Positions 15,504-24,282 of a DNA stretch of 59,918 nucleotides are shown here, one piece after another. Source of the stretch: Enterobacter sp. (GTDB lineage Bacteria; Pseudomonadota; Gammaproteobacteria; Enterobacterales; Enterobacteriaceae); the NCBI GenBank assembly GCA_022649305.1, contig JALCNW010000021.1:1-59918 (forward strand), read 5' to 3'. The notes below the pieces were generated by a model. The model made no database searches. It saw only the letters and a program-made list of their open reading frames with translations, and had not been told where the DNA came from. Numbering within the stretch: the first letter of the stretch is position 1; each line of letters begins with the position of its first letter. Position numbers and translations under genes: made by a program.

Positions 15504-16256
15504 TTAATCAACGATGCTGACGCTGTCTTTGAGTGCCGCTTGCTTTCCGGCACCATCCAGAGCGTCAAAAGCAGCGCGTTTCATGGTTTTTTGCCCGGCC
15601 TGATGCTGCGATTGGTGAGAACCACCGCCGCTATTACCGGACGCTTTGAGGATGTAGTCTTTCTGCGGATGCAACTCGACCAGAGATTCCAGCGCTTCGT
15701 CGAAGCCAGCCAGCTCGCCGGGCTTGGTGCGGGAGAACACCTTGTTACCCTGGCCGTCGTAGGCAACGACCTTGCCGTCTTCGATTTTGAAGTTCTGCCC
15801 AAAGTGGGAACGCACGAACTCAGACGGGATAGCCATCTTTTCGGAGATGAACTTCGAGCCACCGAAACGGCCGCCAATCATCTCGTTATAAAGCTGGGTC
15901 TCCAGTGTCTGGCTCTTGCCGTTCGCTTCGTCTAACTGCTGCTGGAATGCCTTGGTGATTTCGGCTTTCACCTGGTCAACGGCACCAGCGTCGATCAGCT
16001 TCTTCTGATCGATTTTGGTCATCATTTCCAGTGCTTCAAGCGCCTTGGTCGGGTCGGTGATGCCAGCGAACTTAGCGAGACCGGCTTCCGCCTGCTCCTT
16101 CGCCTCACGGTGGGTTTTGGCCTCACCGTTCAGGGAGGTGATTTTGGTCATCGCTGCGGCTGCGTCGAACGGGAATTCTTTGCCGTCGTCATGGACGTAC
16201 ACAGGCATACCGTTTTCAACGACCACATTGCCGTTAGCATCAAGTTTGAGTTTCAT
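15504..16256 (-). CDS. Capsid scaffold protein
   Basis: The start MKLKLDANGNVVVENGMPV at 16256 has GGAG 8 nt upstream; the longer upstream frame is rejected. The product has 250 residues with a small N-terminal beta part, a long coiled coil (about 40-130, EAKTHREAKEQAEAGLAKF and on), a middle segment SKFISEKMAIPSEFVRSHFG, and a Gln/Gly/His-rich linker before a short C-terminal helix. This is the usual layout of phage scaffolds (DUF6651-like), and it lies just before the coat gene. Confidence 0.8.
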   Translation of the reverse strand: MKLKLDANGNVVVENGMPVYVHDDGKEFPFDAAAAMTKITSLNGEAKTHREAKEQAEAGLAKFAGITDPTKALEALEMMTKIDQKKLIDAGAVDQVKAEITKAFQQQLDEANGKSQTLETQLYNEMIGGRFGGSKFISEKMAIPSEFVRSHFGQNFKIEDGKVVAYDGQGNKVFSRTKPGELAGFDEALESLVELHPQKDYILKASGNSGGGSHQSQHQAGQKTMKRAAFDALDGAGKQAALKDSVSIVD

Positions 16257-16336
16257 TGTTTTGCTCCAGCCTTCCGGCCATTGGTAATAGGTCATCCGAC
16301 CCGGTCACCGCGTCGCATCCGCTCAGCGGCAGGCAT

Positions 16337-16360
16337 AAAAAAGGCCGCCCGGAGGCAGCC
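16337..16360 (-). terminator. Intrinsic terminator after the Tad2-like gene
   Basis: A 7-bp stem (GGCTGCC / GGCGGCC, one G-T) is followed by six T on the minus strand, between the DUF2829 gene and the scaffold gene. Confidence 0.75.
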
Positions 16361-16382
16361 TGTTAAAATGTTCAGTAACTGG

Positions 16383-16865
16383 TTAGAGAATTTTCCAATC
16401 ATCGGCCAATACATCACCCTGACTCGGCACCCAGCCTGGCTGCATGATGTTCTGGGCATTTTTGAGCGCCATCACGCTACCAAAGCTGAACTCACCGATA
16501 GCCTCACCAAATCCATAACCGGCAGAGCGGGCAAGATGATCGCCGGGGATTAAAATCACGTACTGGCCCTTGCCGTTCCAGCCTGTCCGGGTAACACGCT
16601 TGCCTAATTTCAGAGCTTCCACAGCCAATCCGAAGCTAAGGCCCGATACTGGTCGGTAGGCTTTGTCGAACACATCTTTCGGACTCCAGCTCACATACCC
16701 GTTAAAGCGATCGGTATTTGGCTTTCCGCCATCCAGATACTCGACGAGATAACCTTCATCACTTCCGTTTTCGTCACTTGGTAACTCCCAACCACGAAAG
16801 TCGTTATATGCCAGACGGGTCATCGGGTAAGCATTGATGAGCTTCACGCCAATATGTTGAGTCAT
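16383..16865 (-). CDS. DUF2829 / Tad2-like protein (candidate anti-Thoeris)
   Basis: This 160-residue protein has an N-terminal part MTRLAYNDFRGW, ENGSDEGYLVEYLDGGKPN and GYVSWSPKDVF. The C-terminal part LSFGLAVEALKLGKRVTRTG followed by WNGKGQYVILIPG is the DUF2829 signature. Characterised DUF2829 proteins (Tad2) bind the cyclic-ADPR signal of Thoeris defence and so block it. It sits between MuF and scaffold with its own terminator, a typical cargo position. Whether this two-part version binds the signal is not shown. Confidence 0.78.
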   Translation of the reverse strand: MTQHIGVKLINAYPMTRLAYNDFRGWELPSDENGSDEGYLVEYLDGGKPNTDRFNGYVSWSPKDVFDKAYRPVSGLSFGLAVEALKLGKRVTRTGWNGKGQYVILIPGDHLARSAGYGFGEAIGEFSFGSVMALKNAQNIMQPGWVPSQGDVLADDWKIL

Positions 16866-16885
16866 TGTTTTATTACCTTATTCAG

Positions 16886-17989
16886 TTATTCAAAAGCCGA
16901 TGCATCCACGCGGCGCAGTTCGTCCAGGGTCAGGAACTCCCCGGCATCGTTGAACATCTCCGGCACGGTGATTTTGCCGTCACGCAGCATCATGGCGCGG
17001 GTGACGCCCAGCACCTGCTCCTGCCGCGCGTATGGTTGTCGGGCAAGCCATTCGGCATAACTGGTATGCGCTGGCACTTGGCCCGACATGCTTGCGCGTG
17101 TAGCGCTGCTCAGCTCGCCAGAGGCTATCTGCAATTCTTCCCACGATTTCGTGAGCAGGATTTCGCCGGAGCGGCAGCAGAAGTGAATCTTGCCGGGTCC
17201 GCGCAGATACGGGACCACATGCCCCAGCGGCTTGCCGTCGAGCGAGTAGAGTTTTCGGTCGCGGATGATGCACCACTGACTGGTATGCGTGTCGAGCGTG
17301 GATGACCACTGTTTGGCCTTCACGATATCGCTATTGGCCTGAGCGAACTCCTGGCGCGCCGTGGCGGCCATATGGTTCACCGCCGTACGTGTCACCACAG
17401 CCAGGTCGCGGCGAGAGGTGTTTATCACCCCGTCCTCGCGATTGCGCTGCGGCGTACCCGCCACGCGCCTGACAATCTGCTCTACCGTTTCACCCTGGAG
17501 GAAACCAGAGCGAACAGCGTTGGTGATTTTGTCCAACCGATCTGATTCAAGCTTCTGCCCCCACTCTTTCAGCAACCGGCCCTGAAAGGGTTGCGCCACA
17601 GCTGAGGCGTAAACCTGCTCTGGTGCGATGCTCTGGAGCGGAACATGCCGGAGGATCTGCTTAGGGATGATGCTGCTGAACAGGTCCAGTTGGTATCCGG
17701 TCTCATATTCAACGTAGCGCGTCATTTCACGTGCCAGCGCATCATTGACCGGTTCATAGGCCTGCTGGTTGAGGTCACGCACGCCAGCCAGCAGTGAGGC
17801 CAGTCTGCGGGCGCTGTAGGTGTCTGCACGCTTGCCGTCCAGCAGTACCATCAGCTTTGCCGCTAAATCGGAATCAAGCTTATTCAGCAGCGCCACCATG
17901 CGCCGGGCGACGCCAGTACCGTAGCGGTTCACATGCAGGCCGTGCGCTATCGTCTCGTCCTGTAGGCGGTCATTGACGGAGCGTGCCAT
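16886..17989 (-). CDS. Minor head protein, MuF / SPP1 gp7 family
   Basis: This 367-residue protein has an N-terminal helical part and the MuF core: RRDLAVVTRTAVNHMAATARQEFAQAN, then WSSTLDTHTSQWCIIRDRKLYSLDG and GPGKIHFCCRSGEI. The Asp-Thr-His-x3-Cys and His-x-x-Cys-Cys-Arg residues are kept. The family packs a few copies inside the head and is encoded next to the portal, as here (1-bp gap). Confidence 0.88.
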   Translation of the reverse strand: MARSVNDRLQDETIAHGLHVNRYGTGVARRMVALLNKLDSDLAAKLMVLLDGKRADTYSARRLASLLAGVRDLNQQAYEPVNDALAREMTRYVEYETGYQLDLFSSIIPKQILRHVPLQSIAPEQVYASAVAQPFQGRLLKEWGQKLESDRLDKITNAVRSGFLQGETVEQIVRRVAGTPQRNREDGVINTSRRDLAVVTRTAVNHMAATARQEFAQANSDIVKAKQWSSTLDTHTSQWCIIRDRKLYSLDGKPLGHVVPYLRGPGKIHFCCRSGEILLTKSWEELQIASGELSSATRASMSGQVPAHTSYAEWLARQPYARQEQVLGVTRAMMLRDGKITVPEMFNDAGEFLTLDELRRVDASAFE

Positions 17990-17990
17990 A

Positions 17991-19394
17991 TCACACCTCT
18001 TCCGGCGGCGGTTCGGTCAGTGAGGCTGATTCAGCCAGCAACTCGCTCAGCACCACATCAGGATCCGCATCGGCATCAATGATGTTCAGCTTCTGTAGCG
18101 ATTTAATCGCATCAGTGCGACGGATATCACCGCCCTGACGGAGCGACTGAATAGCCAGTGCCGCCGGAGGATTGAACTCTTTCGACTCGACATCCAGCTC
18201 AGTGCGAACATCTACGTTTCCGCCCTCCTTCTCGCCGATGTACTCGGCCATGATTTGCAGAATGTTGTCGATCGCATCTTCAAGGCTGGTAGCCATGGTG
18301 TAGAGCGGTGACTGCTCCTGCATTTTCTCTTCAGAGGTCTGGTCTACCGATTTGGTAGAGGTGTTTTCCGTACGAAGCAGCTTCGCGCCCGCCTGGCGCA
18401 TCTGCTCCACAAGTTCTGCCAGCGACTCTTTACCAGCACCGATGGAGGAGCCTGTATGCTCGACGTATTCCAGCCCCTGCTTTTGCCGATCAGTGAACGA
18501 CGTAGCTGAAGACGAGCCAATTATCAGCTCTTGCCCCTCTTCCAAACCGAACACCGTGAGCAACGGCACCCTGGCGACGTGCAGGATGTTGTCCTGCTCA
18601 CTCTGGCTCTGCCAGTGCTTAACGTTCAGCATAGCCATGTTGAGCAGCGGCGGGGAACCGCACATAAAGCCGGTGCGCTTGGTGTAGAGCGTGACCAGCG
18701 TGATGTCCTGCCTGGAGGTTTTCCATTCTTCATGCAGCGTCCAGTTCGCTTGAGCGTTGTCGCCGGTTGCCTTGCGGTAAATTTCAACCTTGCCGGGCGT
18801 TAGCAGTCGGATCTGCTCGACCTTTGTTTGTCCGAAGTCGTCTCCATCTTCGACTACTACCTCTTTGATGCGCAGCGCGGTGAGCTGTACCTTGCCGCCG
18901 ACCATCTTCGACTTCCAGCCGATCACCTGGCGGGGGTTAAGCATCGTGACATACGGGCGCGCGCCAGTAGCTTTCTCGTCGGCTTTGGTCTTAACCTGTT
19001 CGGCATCCACCCTGGGATAGTCCACCAGCGCATGGGAAAGGCCATACTGCATCGCCAGGCTGAAGAATGCCTGCGCCCATACATCAAGGCGACTGCCTTC
19101 CAGGTCAATGTTCTTCGCATTCTCACGGAGTTTATCTGGGACGTTCTCTCCCAATTGGATCGGCTCAGCGAACACACGCCCGACATTCTGGTTAATCGTC
19201 TCTTCGTAGGCTGGTAGTAGCGTGGCCACTGCCAGCCGCTTTTTGTAGTCCTCTTTGTCCTCTTTCGGCCAGCGTGGCATATAAGCCTCGCCCAGCTGGC
19301 GCATATAGAGCGTGCCGCCCATCAGGGCATCGTTGATATCCCACGCCTCGACCATGTTCCCATAGTCCAGATTGGGTGTTGAGATGTCAGGCAT
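17991..19394 (-). CDS. Portal protein (DUF4055 family)
   Basis: This 467-residue protein contains QLGEAYMPRWPKEDKEDYKKRLAVATLLPAYE-type family segments, PYVTMLNPRQVIGWK, the long helical WQSQSEQDNILHVARVPLLTV region and LLRTENTSTKSVDQTSEEKM. These are typical of DUF4055 portals, which form the dodecameric DNA channel. It is placed directly after the large terminase (4-bp gap), as in most tailed phages. Confidence 0.88.
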   Translation of the reverse strand: MPDISTPNLDYGNMVEAWDINDALMGGTLYMRQLGEAYMPRWPKEDKEDYKKRLAVATLLPAYEETINQNVGRVFAEPIQLGENVPDKLRENAKNIDLEGSRLDVWAQAFFSLAMQYGLSHALVDYPRVDAEQVKTKADEKATGARPYVTMLNPRQVIGWKSKMVGGKVQLTALRIKEVVVEDGDDFGQTKVEQIRLLTPGKVEIYRKATGDNAQANWTLHEEWKTSRQDITLVTLYTKRTGFMCGSPPLLNMAMLNVKHWQSQSEQDNILHVARVPLLTVFGLEEGQELIIGSSSATSFTDRQKQGLEYVEHTGSSIGAGKESLAELVEQMRQAGAKLLRTENTSTKSVDQTSEEKMQEQSPLYTMATSLEDAIDNILQIMAEYIGEKEGGNVDVRTELDVESKEFNPPAALAIQSLRQGGDIRRTDAIKSLQKLNIIDADADPDVVLSELLAESASLTEPPPEEV

Positions 19395-19398
19395 GGTT

Positions 19399-20970
19399 TT
19401 AAATCCGTAGGTTGGTGACTTTGCCGACTTTCTTCGGCGGTGAATGCAGAACGGCGTATCGCGTGCCGTCCCAGTCGTGATCTTCCTGCTGAGTGTCTAC
19501 ATCGTCAGGGTTCTTACTGTCGCGAACGAGCACCGGCACACGGCTTATCCAGCCACGGCAGTAGTCAAACACGTAGAATGCTGGTTTCTCAGGCATGCCT
19601 GACTCGAGTTTCTTACCTTCAATGACTGCCTCAAGCATGTCAGCAAACAGAGCTGCGCCGTTCACGCGCGATCCCGGCTTCTTATTGGAGGGCACCCACT
19701 TAACGCCCTGCGATTCCATCTTCTGGGCAATGGATAGCTCGTCATCGCCAGTGTTGTAGATCGCCCCATCGGCAGGGCCTGGCGCAACCTTCTTGCAGAT
19801 ACCAGGCCTGATGTTTAACTGCCCCTGCGTGACCCCGTTGAGTTTTATCTCCTCGGGCTCAGCCAGTTCTTCACCCACCAGCCGCTTATCAACCCACGCC
19901 ACACCCTTAGCGACGTTCGTAGAGGACATATTGAGGCCTTTGTTGAGTTCGTCCGGCGGGCAGCCGTACCACTCGCCAATCAGGATCAGCGACCCGGCAG
20001 GCGGGCAGAACTGGCGACCATCAGGCAACTCTGCGACAGTGCCGTCAGCACGCGCCCACCAGAGGTTTGAGAACGGTTTCGACTCACCCCAGTCATGGGA
20101 GCGGTCAACGGTCCAGCTATCCGGTATTCGGAACGGTTTGATAACATGTAGCGAAGCATTCCACAGGTGGTCAAAGCGCCCGCCGCTGGTAACGTCCCAC
20201 GAGCCTTCTACCCACGCCTTGCGACGGTTCGGGTCTTTGATAGCCATCAGCGTGGCGATGTATTGCGGGTCGAGGTATGGGTTTTCTTTGAACGAGCCGT
20301 GAATGGCGACACGGGTTAGCGTCACATCCTCTTCTCGTTCAGTCTGCGGGTTAAATACTTGCTGCGTTTCGCGGATGATAGTTCCACGCGGCGCTGGCTC
20401 AATGAAGCGCTTCTTCACCCATGTATGCCCGATACCAAACGGGTTGGTCGTGCTGAATGTCTCCAGCGGGATCGGCTTGATGAGTGAGCCATCAGCAAGC
20501 GGATAATCTTCTGGCCTGAACGATGACCGTCGGCAGGAGAACATCATCTCGTAAAACTCAGGAGACTGCTGTTTGGTCAGTTCGTTGAAGCCGATGAACG
20601 GGAATTCCTGACCGTGATAATCCCAGTAGTCGCTTTCCTCCTTTCCGAAGCGGAAGAGAAGCTCTTCACCAGTCGGCCATACCCATCGCAATTCACTGGC
20701 TGATGCCAGGTAGCGAGCGCCATCGTTAAACAGGCGATACATACGCTTGGATTGGGTGATGATGTCGGTGAGGTTTTTATACTCGGTATCGAATATCACG
20801 CCGCGCCAGAACGAGCCGTAACCGATACCAACATTCTTGCGGAATCGAGCTAACTGCGCGGCTGTCTTACCTGGTCCGCGAGTGCCTTCATACAGTATCT
20901 CGTTACATGGGCAACTCAGGGACAGAGACTGCGATCCCGGCAAAGGTTTCCAGACGGCTTTGTAATTCAT
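19399..20970 (-). CDS. Terminase large subunit
   Basis: This 523-residue DNA-packaging motor has a Walker-A-like GTRGPGKT at residues 29-36 and the coupling/adenine-binding region LLFRFGKEESDYWDYHGQEF. The typical FNELTKQQSPEFYEMMFSCRR segment follows, and the C-terminal half is the nuclease part (SHDWGESKPFSNLWWARAD). It starts inside the small-subunit stop region (4-bp overlap). Together with DUF2280 it suggests a headful (pac) system. Confidence 0.92.
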   Translation of the reverse strand: MNYKAVWKPLPGSQSLSLSCPCNEILYEGTRGPGKTAAQLARFRKNVGIGYGSFWRGVIFDTEYKNLTDIITQSKRMYRLFNDGARYLASASELRWVWPTGEELLFRFGKEESDYWDYHGQEFPFIGFNELTKQQSPEFYEMMFSCRRSSFRPEDYPLADGSLIKPIPLETFSTTNPFGIGHTWVKKRFIEPAPRGTIIRETQQVFNPQTEREEDVTLTRVAIHGSFKENPYLDPQYIATLMAIKDPNRRKAWVEGSWDVTSGGRFDHLWNASLHVIKPFRIPDSWTVDRSHDWGESKPFSNLWWARADGTVAELPDGRQFCPPAGSLILIGEWYGCPPDELNKGLNMSSTNVAKGVAWVDKRLVGEELAEPEEIKLNGVTQGQLNIRPGICKKVAPGPADGAIYNTGDDELSIAQKMESQGVKWVPSNKKPGSRVNGAALFADMLEAVIEGKKLESGMPEKPAFYVFDYCRGWISRVPVLVRDSKNPDDVDTQQEDHDWDGTRYAVLHSPPKKVGKVTNLRI

Positions 20971-21455
20971 CCACCCAATACCTCGCCTTGCTGTTTCTGC
21001 GCTGCCTTTTCCCAGTCGTCTACGTTATCGCAGGACGGGACCGGCATAACGTTATGAGTGGCAACCACTATTTGCTCTACTTTTTGTTTGTTCGTGTAAG
21101 CATCGCCAACTTCTTTAGCAGCCTGCTCCATCAGAGTGGCAGCGAGCGCCATGTTTCGCATGCCCTCAGCCTTCGTCATCATCCGGTCAAGCGCGCGGAG
21201 ACGATAGGCTTTGTTGGCGATCGGGATGTCGCTTAATTCGGTCTGGAAGCGCTTGCGGGTATCGTTGAAAAGCTCTACCCATTTCTGCGCCAGCCCCCTG
21301 CCGTTTGCTTTCGTCGGGTCGTGGGATTCGACCTGTTGACGAGTGATGCTCAGGCCAAATTCTTTTTTGACCAGCTCAACCACCTGGGATGGGGTATCGA
21401 AGCAGGCAAGGGACTGAACGATGAAGGCTTTGACCTCACCTTTCAGTGTCGCCAT
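20967..21455 (-). CDS. Terminase small subunit (DUF2280)
   Basis: This 162-residue protein has an N-terminal helix-turn-helix (TPSQVVELVKKEFGLSITRQQVESHD) and a helical oligomerisation part (YRLRALDRMMTKAEGMRNMALAATLMEQAAKEVGD), the DUF2280 pattern. It recognises the packaging site, which usually lies in or near this gene. It overlaps the large-subunit start by 4 bp. Confidence 0.88.
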   Translation of the reverse strand: MATLKGEVKAFIVQSLACFDTPSQVVELVKKEFGLSITRQQVESHDPTKANGRGLAQKWVELFNDTRKRFQTELSDIPIANKAYRLRALDRMMTKAEGMRNMALAATLMEQAAKEVGDAYTNKQKVEQIVVATHNVMPVPSCDNVDDWEKAAQKQQGEVLGG

Positions 21456-21487
21456 TAGTTACCTGCCTGTCATAATCAGTCATATTG

Positions 21488-22126
21488 TTAGGCCAGCTTT
21501 AACATGCATGTACCGCATGACCTGGCTATATCGATGTGAGCTACTTCTGCTGGCGCATTGGCAGCATCAACGAGCTCCTGTACTTCTTTGCTGGCACCGT
21601 ATCGACGTACGACACCAGTGAATTCTTCGACGTCGTGGCCGCGCAGTGTAAGCACTGGCTGCCCGGTCTCTTTGTTAAACTTAGGTGCGCCGAAATCATC
21701 AGTGGCCTGGGCAATGTGGTAAAGCTCATGCTCTACCAGTGCGCAGAACTCGAGGTCGCTGCATTGTGAGCAGTAATCGGCCGCCAGGGTGATGATGAAC
21801 TTCGGGATGCGCCCGAACCATTCATGCATCTGCTGTTCCATTCTGGCTTTCTGCCAGCCACCGGCGCGGAGCATTACCTGCTCAGCCTGGCCGAGAACGT
21901 AGCGCCCCTTCTTCGCGAATGAGCCAGATGCCCACATGAAGCAGAGATCAGCTTCTAGCAGATGCTCGTGGTCATGGTTATGGATGCTACCGGTATCGCT
22001 TAGGATTTGTCGGCTTATCCACTCATGCACTTCATTGGCGGGGATTAACCGGGTGTATGGCTGCCAGTTGTCGGATTCGATGAAGTTAACTGGCGGATAT
22101 GGCCTGCGCTCGTCATCGTTCGCCAT
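21488..22126 (-). CDS. Putative phage zinc metallopeptidase
   Basis: This 212-residue protein carries an HExxH zinc site (VEHELYHIAQ, around residues 131-140), a Cys pair just before it (CSQCSDLEFCALVEHEL) and a C-terminal SCGTCMLKLA. It resembles the putative phage metallopeptidase family commonly found just before terminase genes. The substrate is unknown. It starts 3 bp after a small membrane gene. Confidence 0.78.
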   Translation of the reverse strand: MANDDERRPYPPVNFIESDNWQPYTRLIPANEVHEWISRQILSDTGSIHNHDHEHLLEADLCFMWASGSFAKKGRYVLGQAEQVMLRAGGWQKARMEQQMHEWFGRIPKFIITLAADYCSQCSDLEFCALVEHELYHIAQATDDFGAPKFNKETGQPVLTLRGHDVEEFTGVVRRYGASKEVQELVDAANAPAEVAHIDIARSCGTCMLKLA

Positions 22127-22129
22127 GGG

Positions 22130-22318
22130 TTACTCCGTTATCTCTTTTACCGGTTCTGACTTCACCCTCTGGCTAATGCCATACTTCACGATGAAATCAC
22201 CGACCTTTTGGTAATCTGGCTCACACCGCATCATCATGCAGAATAGTGTCAGCATCCTGATGTAGACGGGAAGCCACCATCTGCTTTTGATTTCAACTGA
22301 CAGCCTGCTCATCGCCAT
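22130..22318 (-). CDS. Small membrane-associated protein
   Basis: The chosen start MAMSRLSVEIKSRWW at 22318 has GAGGAAG about 6 nt upstream. The product has 62 residues: a SRWWLPVYIRMLTLFCMMM segment with one amphipathic or membrane helix, then an EPDYQKVGDFIVKYG segment. Similar short proteins occur before terminase genes in enteric prophages; no function is known. It overlaps the preceding small gene by 26 bp. Confidence 0.65.
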   Translation of the reverse strand: MAMSRLSVEIKSRWWLPVYIRMLTLFCMMMRCEPDYQKVGDFIVKYGISQRVKSEPVKEITE

Positions 22319-22508
22319 TTGATTCTTCCTCAATCACCGGCACAAAGTGGAACTGCTCCACGCTATCCGGGCGAAAGTAACGCCACTCGCCTGTGTTAGT
22401 CGCCAGCGCTACGAACCCGTTAATGATTTCAGGCTGGCTGCGTTTCATCAGGCCAGTGAAGGTTTCTTTGGATGTGGTTGTGATAGTGATTTGGTAGATG
22501 TCGGACAT
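22293..22508 (-). CDS. Small hypothetical protein
   Basis: The start MSDIYQITITTTSKETF at 22508 has GAGGTTATCA upstream. The product is a 71-residue, mostly beta protein ending in acidic residues. Not recognised. It is translated just before the membrane protein, whose start it overlaps. Confidence 0.6.
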   Translation of the reverse strand: MSDIYQITITTTSKETFTGLMKRSQPEIINGFVALATNTGEWRYFRPDSVEQFHFVPVIEEESNGDEQAVS

Positions 22509-22646
22509 TGATAACCTCTTTATCCGCGCTAGGGGATATTCATTATCAAGCGCCCCAGTAGAGACGCTTTGTAATGAAGAGCCGTTGTGAAAGTGGCTCT
22601 CTTTAACTATCTGTTTTTTCAGCAAAGCGTAAAATTGCGCCCGGCA

Positions 22647-23168
22647 TCAAACGGCAATATCCAGCGTCAACTGAAGCTGTTCACGCCAGAATTCTACATT
22701 GGCCTCAATCGCTGGCTTATCCCATCTCCAGCGAGCCATCTCTCTTGCCCCATTGCTGGCTTTTGATTTCCGGTCATCGTGAATACGGCAAGCTTGCTCA
22801 AACTTCTGTTGCTCAGTCAGTTCGCCACGAAGCAGGCTATCAATGTGCAAGTCGCACCACACAGCAAAGCGAGCATCACACCAACGGGCAAACGCAACGG
22901 AAAGCTTGGGATGTAGCCACGTCCCGCCACCCCTGTCCTTTCGCGCCCTACTGGTTTTTACATACCTCGATTGTGAGGGATGTAAAATTTGAGATTCTTC
23001 GCCCGTAAGCGCCTCATCTAAAGCCCGGACGTATTCGAGCGTTTCTGCCAGGCGCATCCAGTTATCTATGCGTTTGCCATATCTTTCAGCAATGCCAGTG
23101 ACATTGACCCAACCATCGGTATTGAAGCGCACAGCTTCACCTTTGTAATTCAGTGGAATCACATTCAT
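22647..23168 (-). CDS. KilA-N domain protein in the late region
   Basis: The start MNVIPLNYKGEAVRFN at 23168 has AAAGG 8 nt upstream. In 173 residues the KilA-N DNA-binding fold is clear: GWVNVTGIAERYGKRIDNWMR near the start and GGGTWLHPKLSVAFARWCDARFAVWCD in the middle. The C-terminus is a Trp-rich helical region. KilA-N proteins often act as phage antirepressors or regulators. It is the second KilA-N gene of this prophage and follows the Rz terminator. Confidence 0.78.
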   Translation of the reverse strand: MNVIPLNYKGEAVRFNTDGWVNVTGIAERYGKRIDNWMRLAETLEYVRALDEALTGEESQILHPSQSRYVKTSRARKDRGGGTWLHPKLSVAFARWCDARFAVWCDLHIDSLLRGELTEQQKFEQACRIHDDRKSKASNGAREMARWRWDKPAIEANVEFWREQLQLTLDIAV

Positions 23169-23322
23169 AGCGTGTACCTTTCTTTGAGATGAACCTTTGC
23201 CGCAATGGAAATCAGCCCGTCGAGGCTCGCCAGCACTAACTGACTTCCTCAAAGGCTCATTTCAAAGGGATTGGTCCGACGTGGTTATGAGCGCATTGCG
23301 GTGCGCGGTTTACTGCGGGCAT

Positions 23323-23348
23323 AAAAAAAGCCCGACCGAAGTCAGGCT
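23323..23348 (-). terminator. Intrinsic terminator after the lysis cassette
   Basis: An 8-bp stem (AGCCTGAC / GTCGGGCT with one A-type mismatch position as T-G) closes a TTCG loop, followed by seven T on the minus strand, 24 bp after Rz. Confidence 0.8.
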
Positions 23349-23371
23349 GTGTTTGTCTTTAGTGGGTGGAA

Positions 23372-23845
23372 TCACTTCAGGCACTGCGTGTTGATGTATT
23401 CCTGCATGCCGTGAATCATTTTGTCGACGGTGGCGATTCCGTCTCGGTGATCGAAATAATTCCGTCGAGCGTCTGGAGTAAGTTCGGGGGCTCCTGCATC
23501 ATCCACGCCGGTGGCGGAGGTGGCTTTACGCACGGCTGGGCAAGTTGCGGCGACGCGCAGCCGTTTAGCGCCAGAATCGACATCCCGACGCAAATCGCTA
23601 ATGGTTTTTTGCGCATCGGCTAGCTCCTTCGTGTATTTGGCATCCAGAGCAGCAACATCTCGCTGCCGGGTTGTCATGTCAGTGATTGTGGCGTTCGCCA
23701 GATTTAGCGCCTGAGTTTTCTCATCGCGCTGTTTTTTGTATTCGGTGGCGTTGTCGCGGTAGTGATTAATAGCTAACGCCATCGCCGCGATAACTGCCAA
23801 CACTGTCAGCTGTAACCAGTACCGCTTGAGAAGCGCCGTCAGCAT
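23372..23845 (-). CDS. Rz: Inner-membrane spanin Rz
   Basis: This 157-residue protein has one N-terminal membrane span (residues about 9-27, WLQLTVLAVIAAMALAIN) followed by a long periplasmic coiled coil (EYKKQRDEKTQALNLANATI on) and a C-terminal end with TPDARRNYFDHRDGI. It pairs with the nested Rz1 to fuse inner and outer membranes in the last lysis step. It overlaps the lysozyme stop by 7 bp. Confidence 0.92.
   Translation of the reverse strand: MLTALLKRYWLQLTVLAVIAAMALAINHYRDNATEYKKQRDEKTQALNLANATITDMTTRQRDVAALDAKYTKELADAQKTISDLRRDVDSGAKRLRVAATCPAVRKATSATGVDDAGAPELTPDARRNYFDHRDGIATVDKMIHGMQEYINTQCLK
23416..23616 (-). CDS. Rz1: Outer-membrane spanin lipoprotein Rz1 (nested in Rz)
   Basis: This 66-residue frame lies wholly inside Rz in another frame. 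It has a lipoprotein signal with lipobox L-N-G-C (Cys20) and a proline-rich stretch KPPPPPAW, the marks of Rz1. The mature lipoprotein has about 47 residues. Confidence 0.88.
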   Translation of the reverse strand: MRKKPLAICVGMSILALNGCASPQLAQPCVKPPPPPAWMMQEPPNLLQTLDGIISITETESPPSTK

Positions 23846-24282
23846 GACAGGAACAGAGCCCGCTCCGCCTCTCGCCGACGAGTCAGGCCGTTCAGGACTT
23901 TGCCACCAGCTTTATTCCAGCGAAGGAACTCAACGGCTGCGCCAGCGTAATCACCGGAGTTGAGTTTGCGCAGCAGTGTCGATGTCGACAATGACCGGGC
24001 GCCGAGGTTATACGTAAACGACACCAGAGCGTCGAATTGCCCTTGAGTCAGCCCTACTTTAACAAGTCGTGACACGTCGCCTTCATAGCTGACCAGTCCA
24101 GTCTTCAGCAGACGCTCTGCTGTCTCCTGCTTAATCGTCATCCCGGCGCGAATTGGTTTCCCGTCGACTGGCTGAGTCCAGCCATAGCCGATCGTCCATA
24201 CGCCGACGCTGTCCTGGTAGGCAGTGAGCTTGCAACCTTCGAACTCTTTGATCAGGGCAATGCCTTTATCACTGGTTTGCAT
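23839..24282 (-). CDS. Endolysin (phage lysozyme, glycoside hydrolase 24)
   Basis: This 147-residue T4/P22-type lysozyme has the catalytic triad spacing Glu15-x8-Asp24-x5-Thr30 (IKEFEGCKLTAYQDSVGVWT). There is no signal or SAR membrane segment at the N-terminus, so release should depend on the large holes made by the upstream holin. It cuts peptidoglycan glycan strands. Confidence 0.93.
   Translation of the reverse strand: MQTSDKGIALIKEFEGCKLTAYQDSVGVWTIGYGWTQPVDGKPIRAGMTIKQETAERLLKTGLVSYEGDVSRLVKVGLTQGQFDALVSFTYNLGARSLSTSTLLRKLNSGDYAGAAVEFLRWNKAGGKVLNGLTRRREAERALFLSC

Noticed and set aside
16383..16865. Tad2-like gene as a structural head protein
   Set aside because: Its DUF2829 signature and private terminator fit cargo better; no head-protein similarity is visible.
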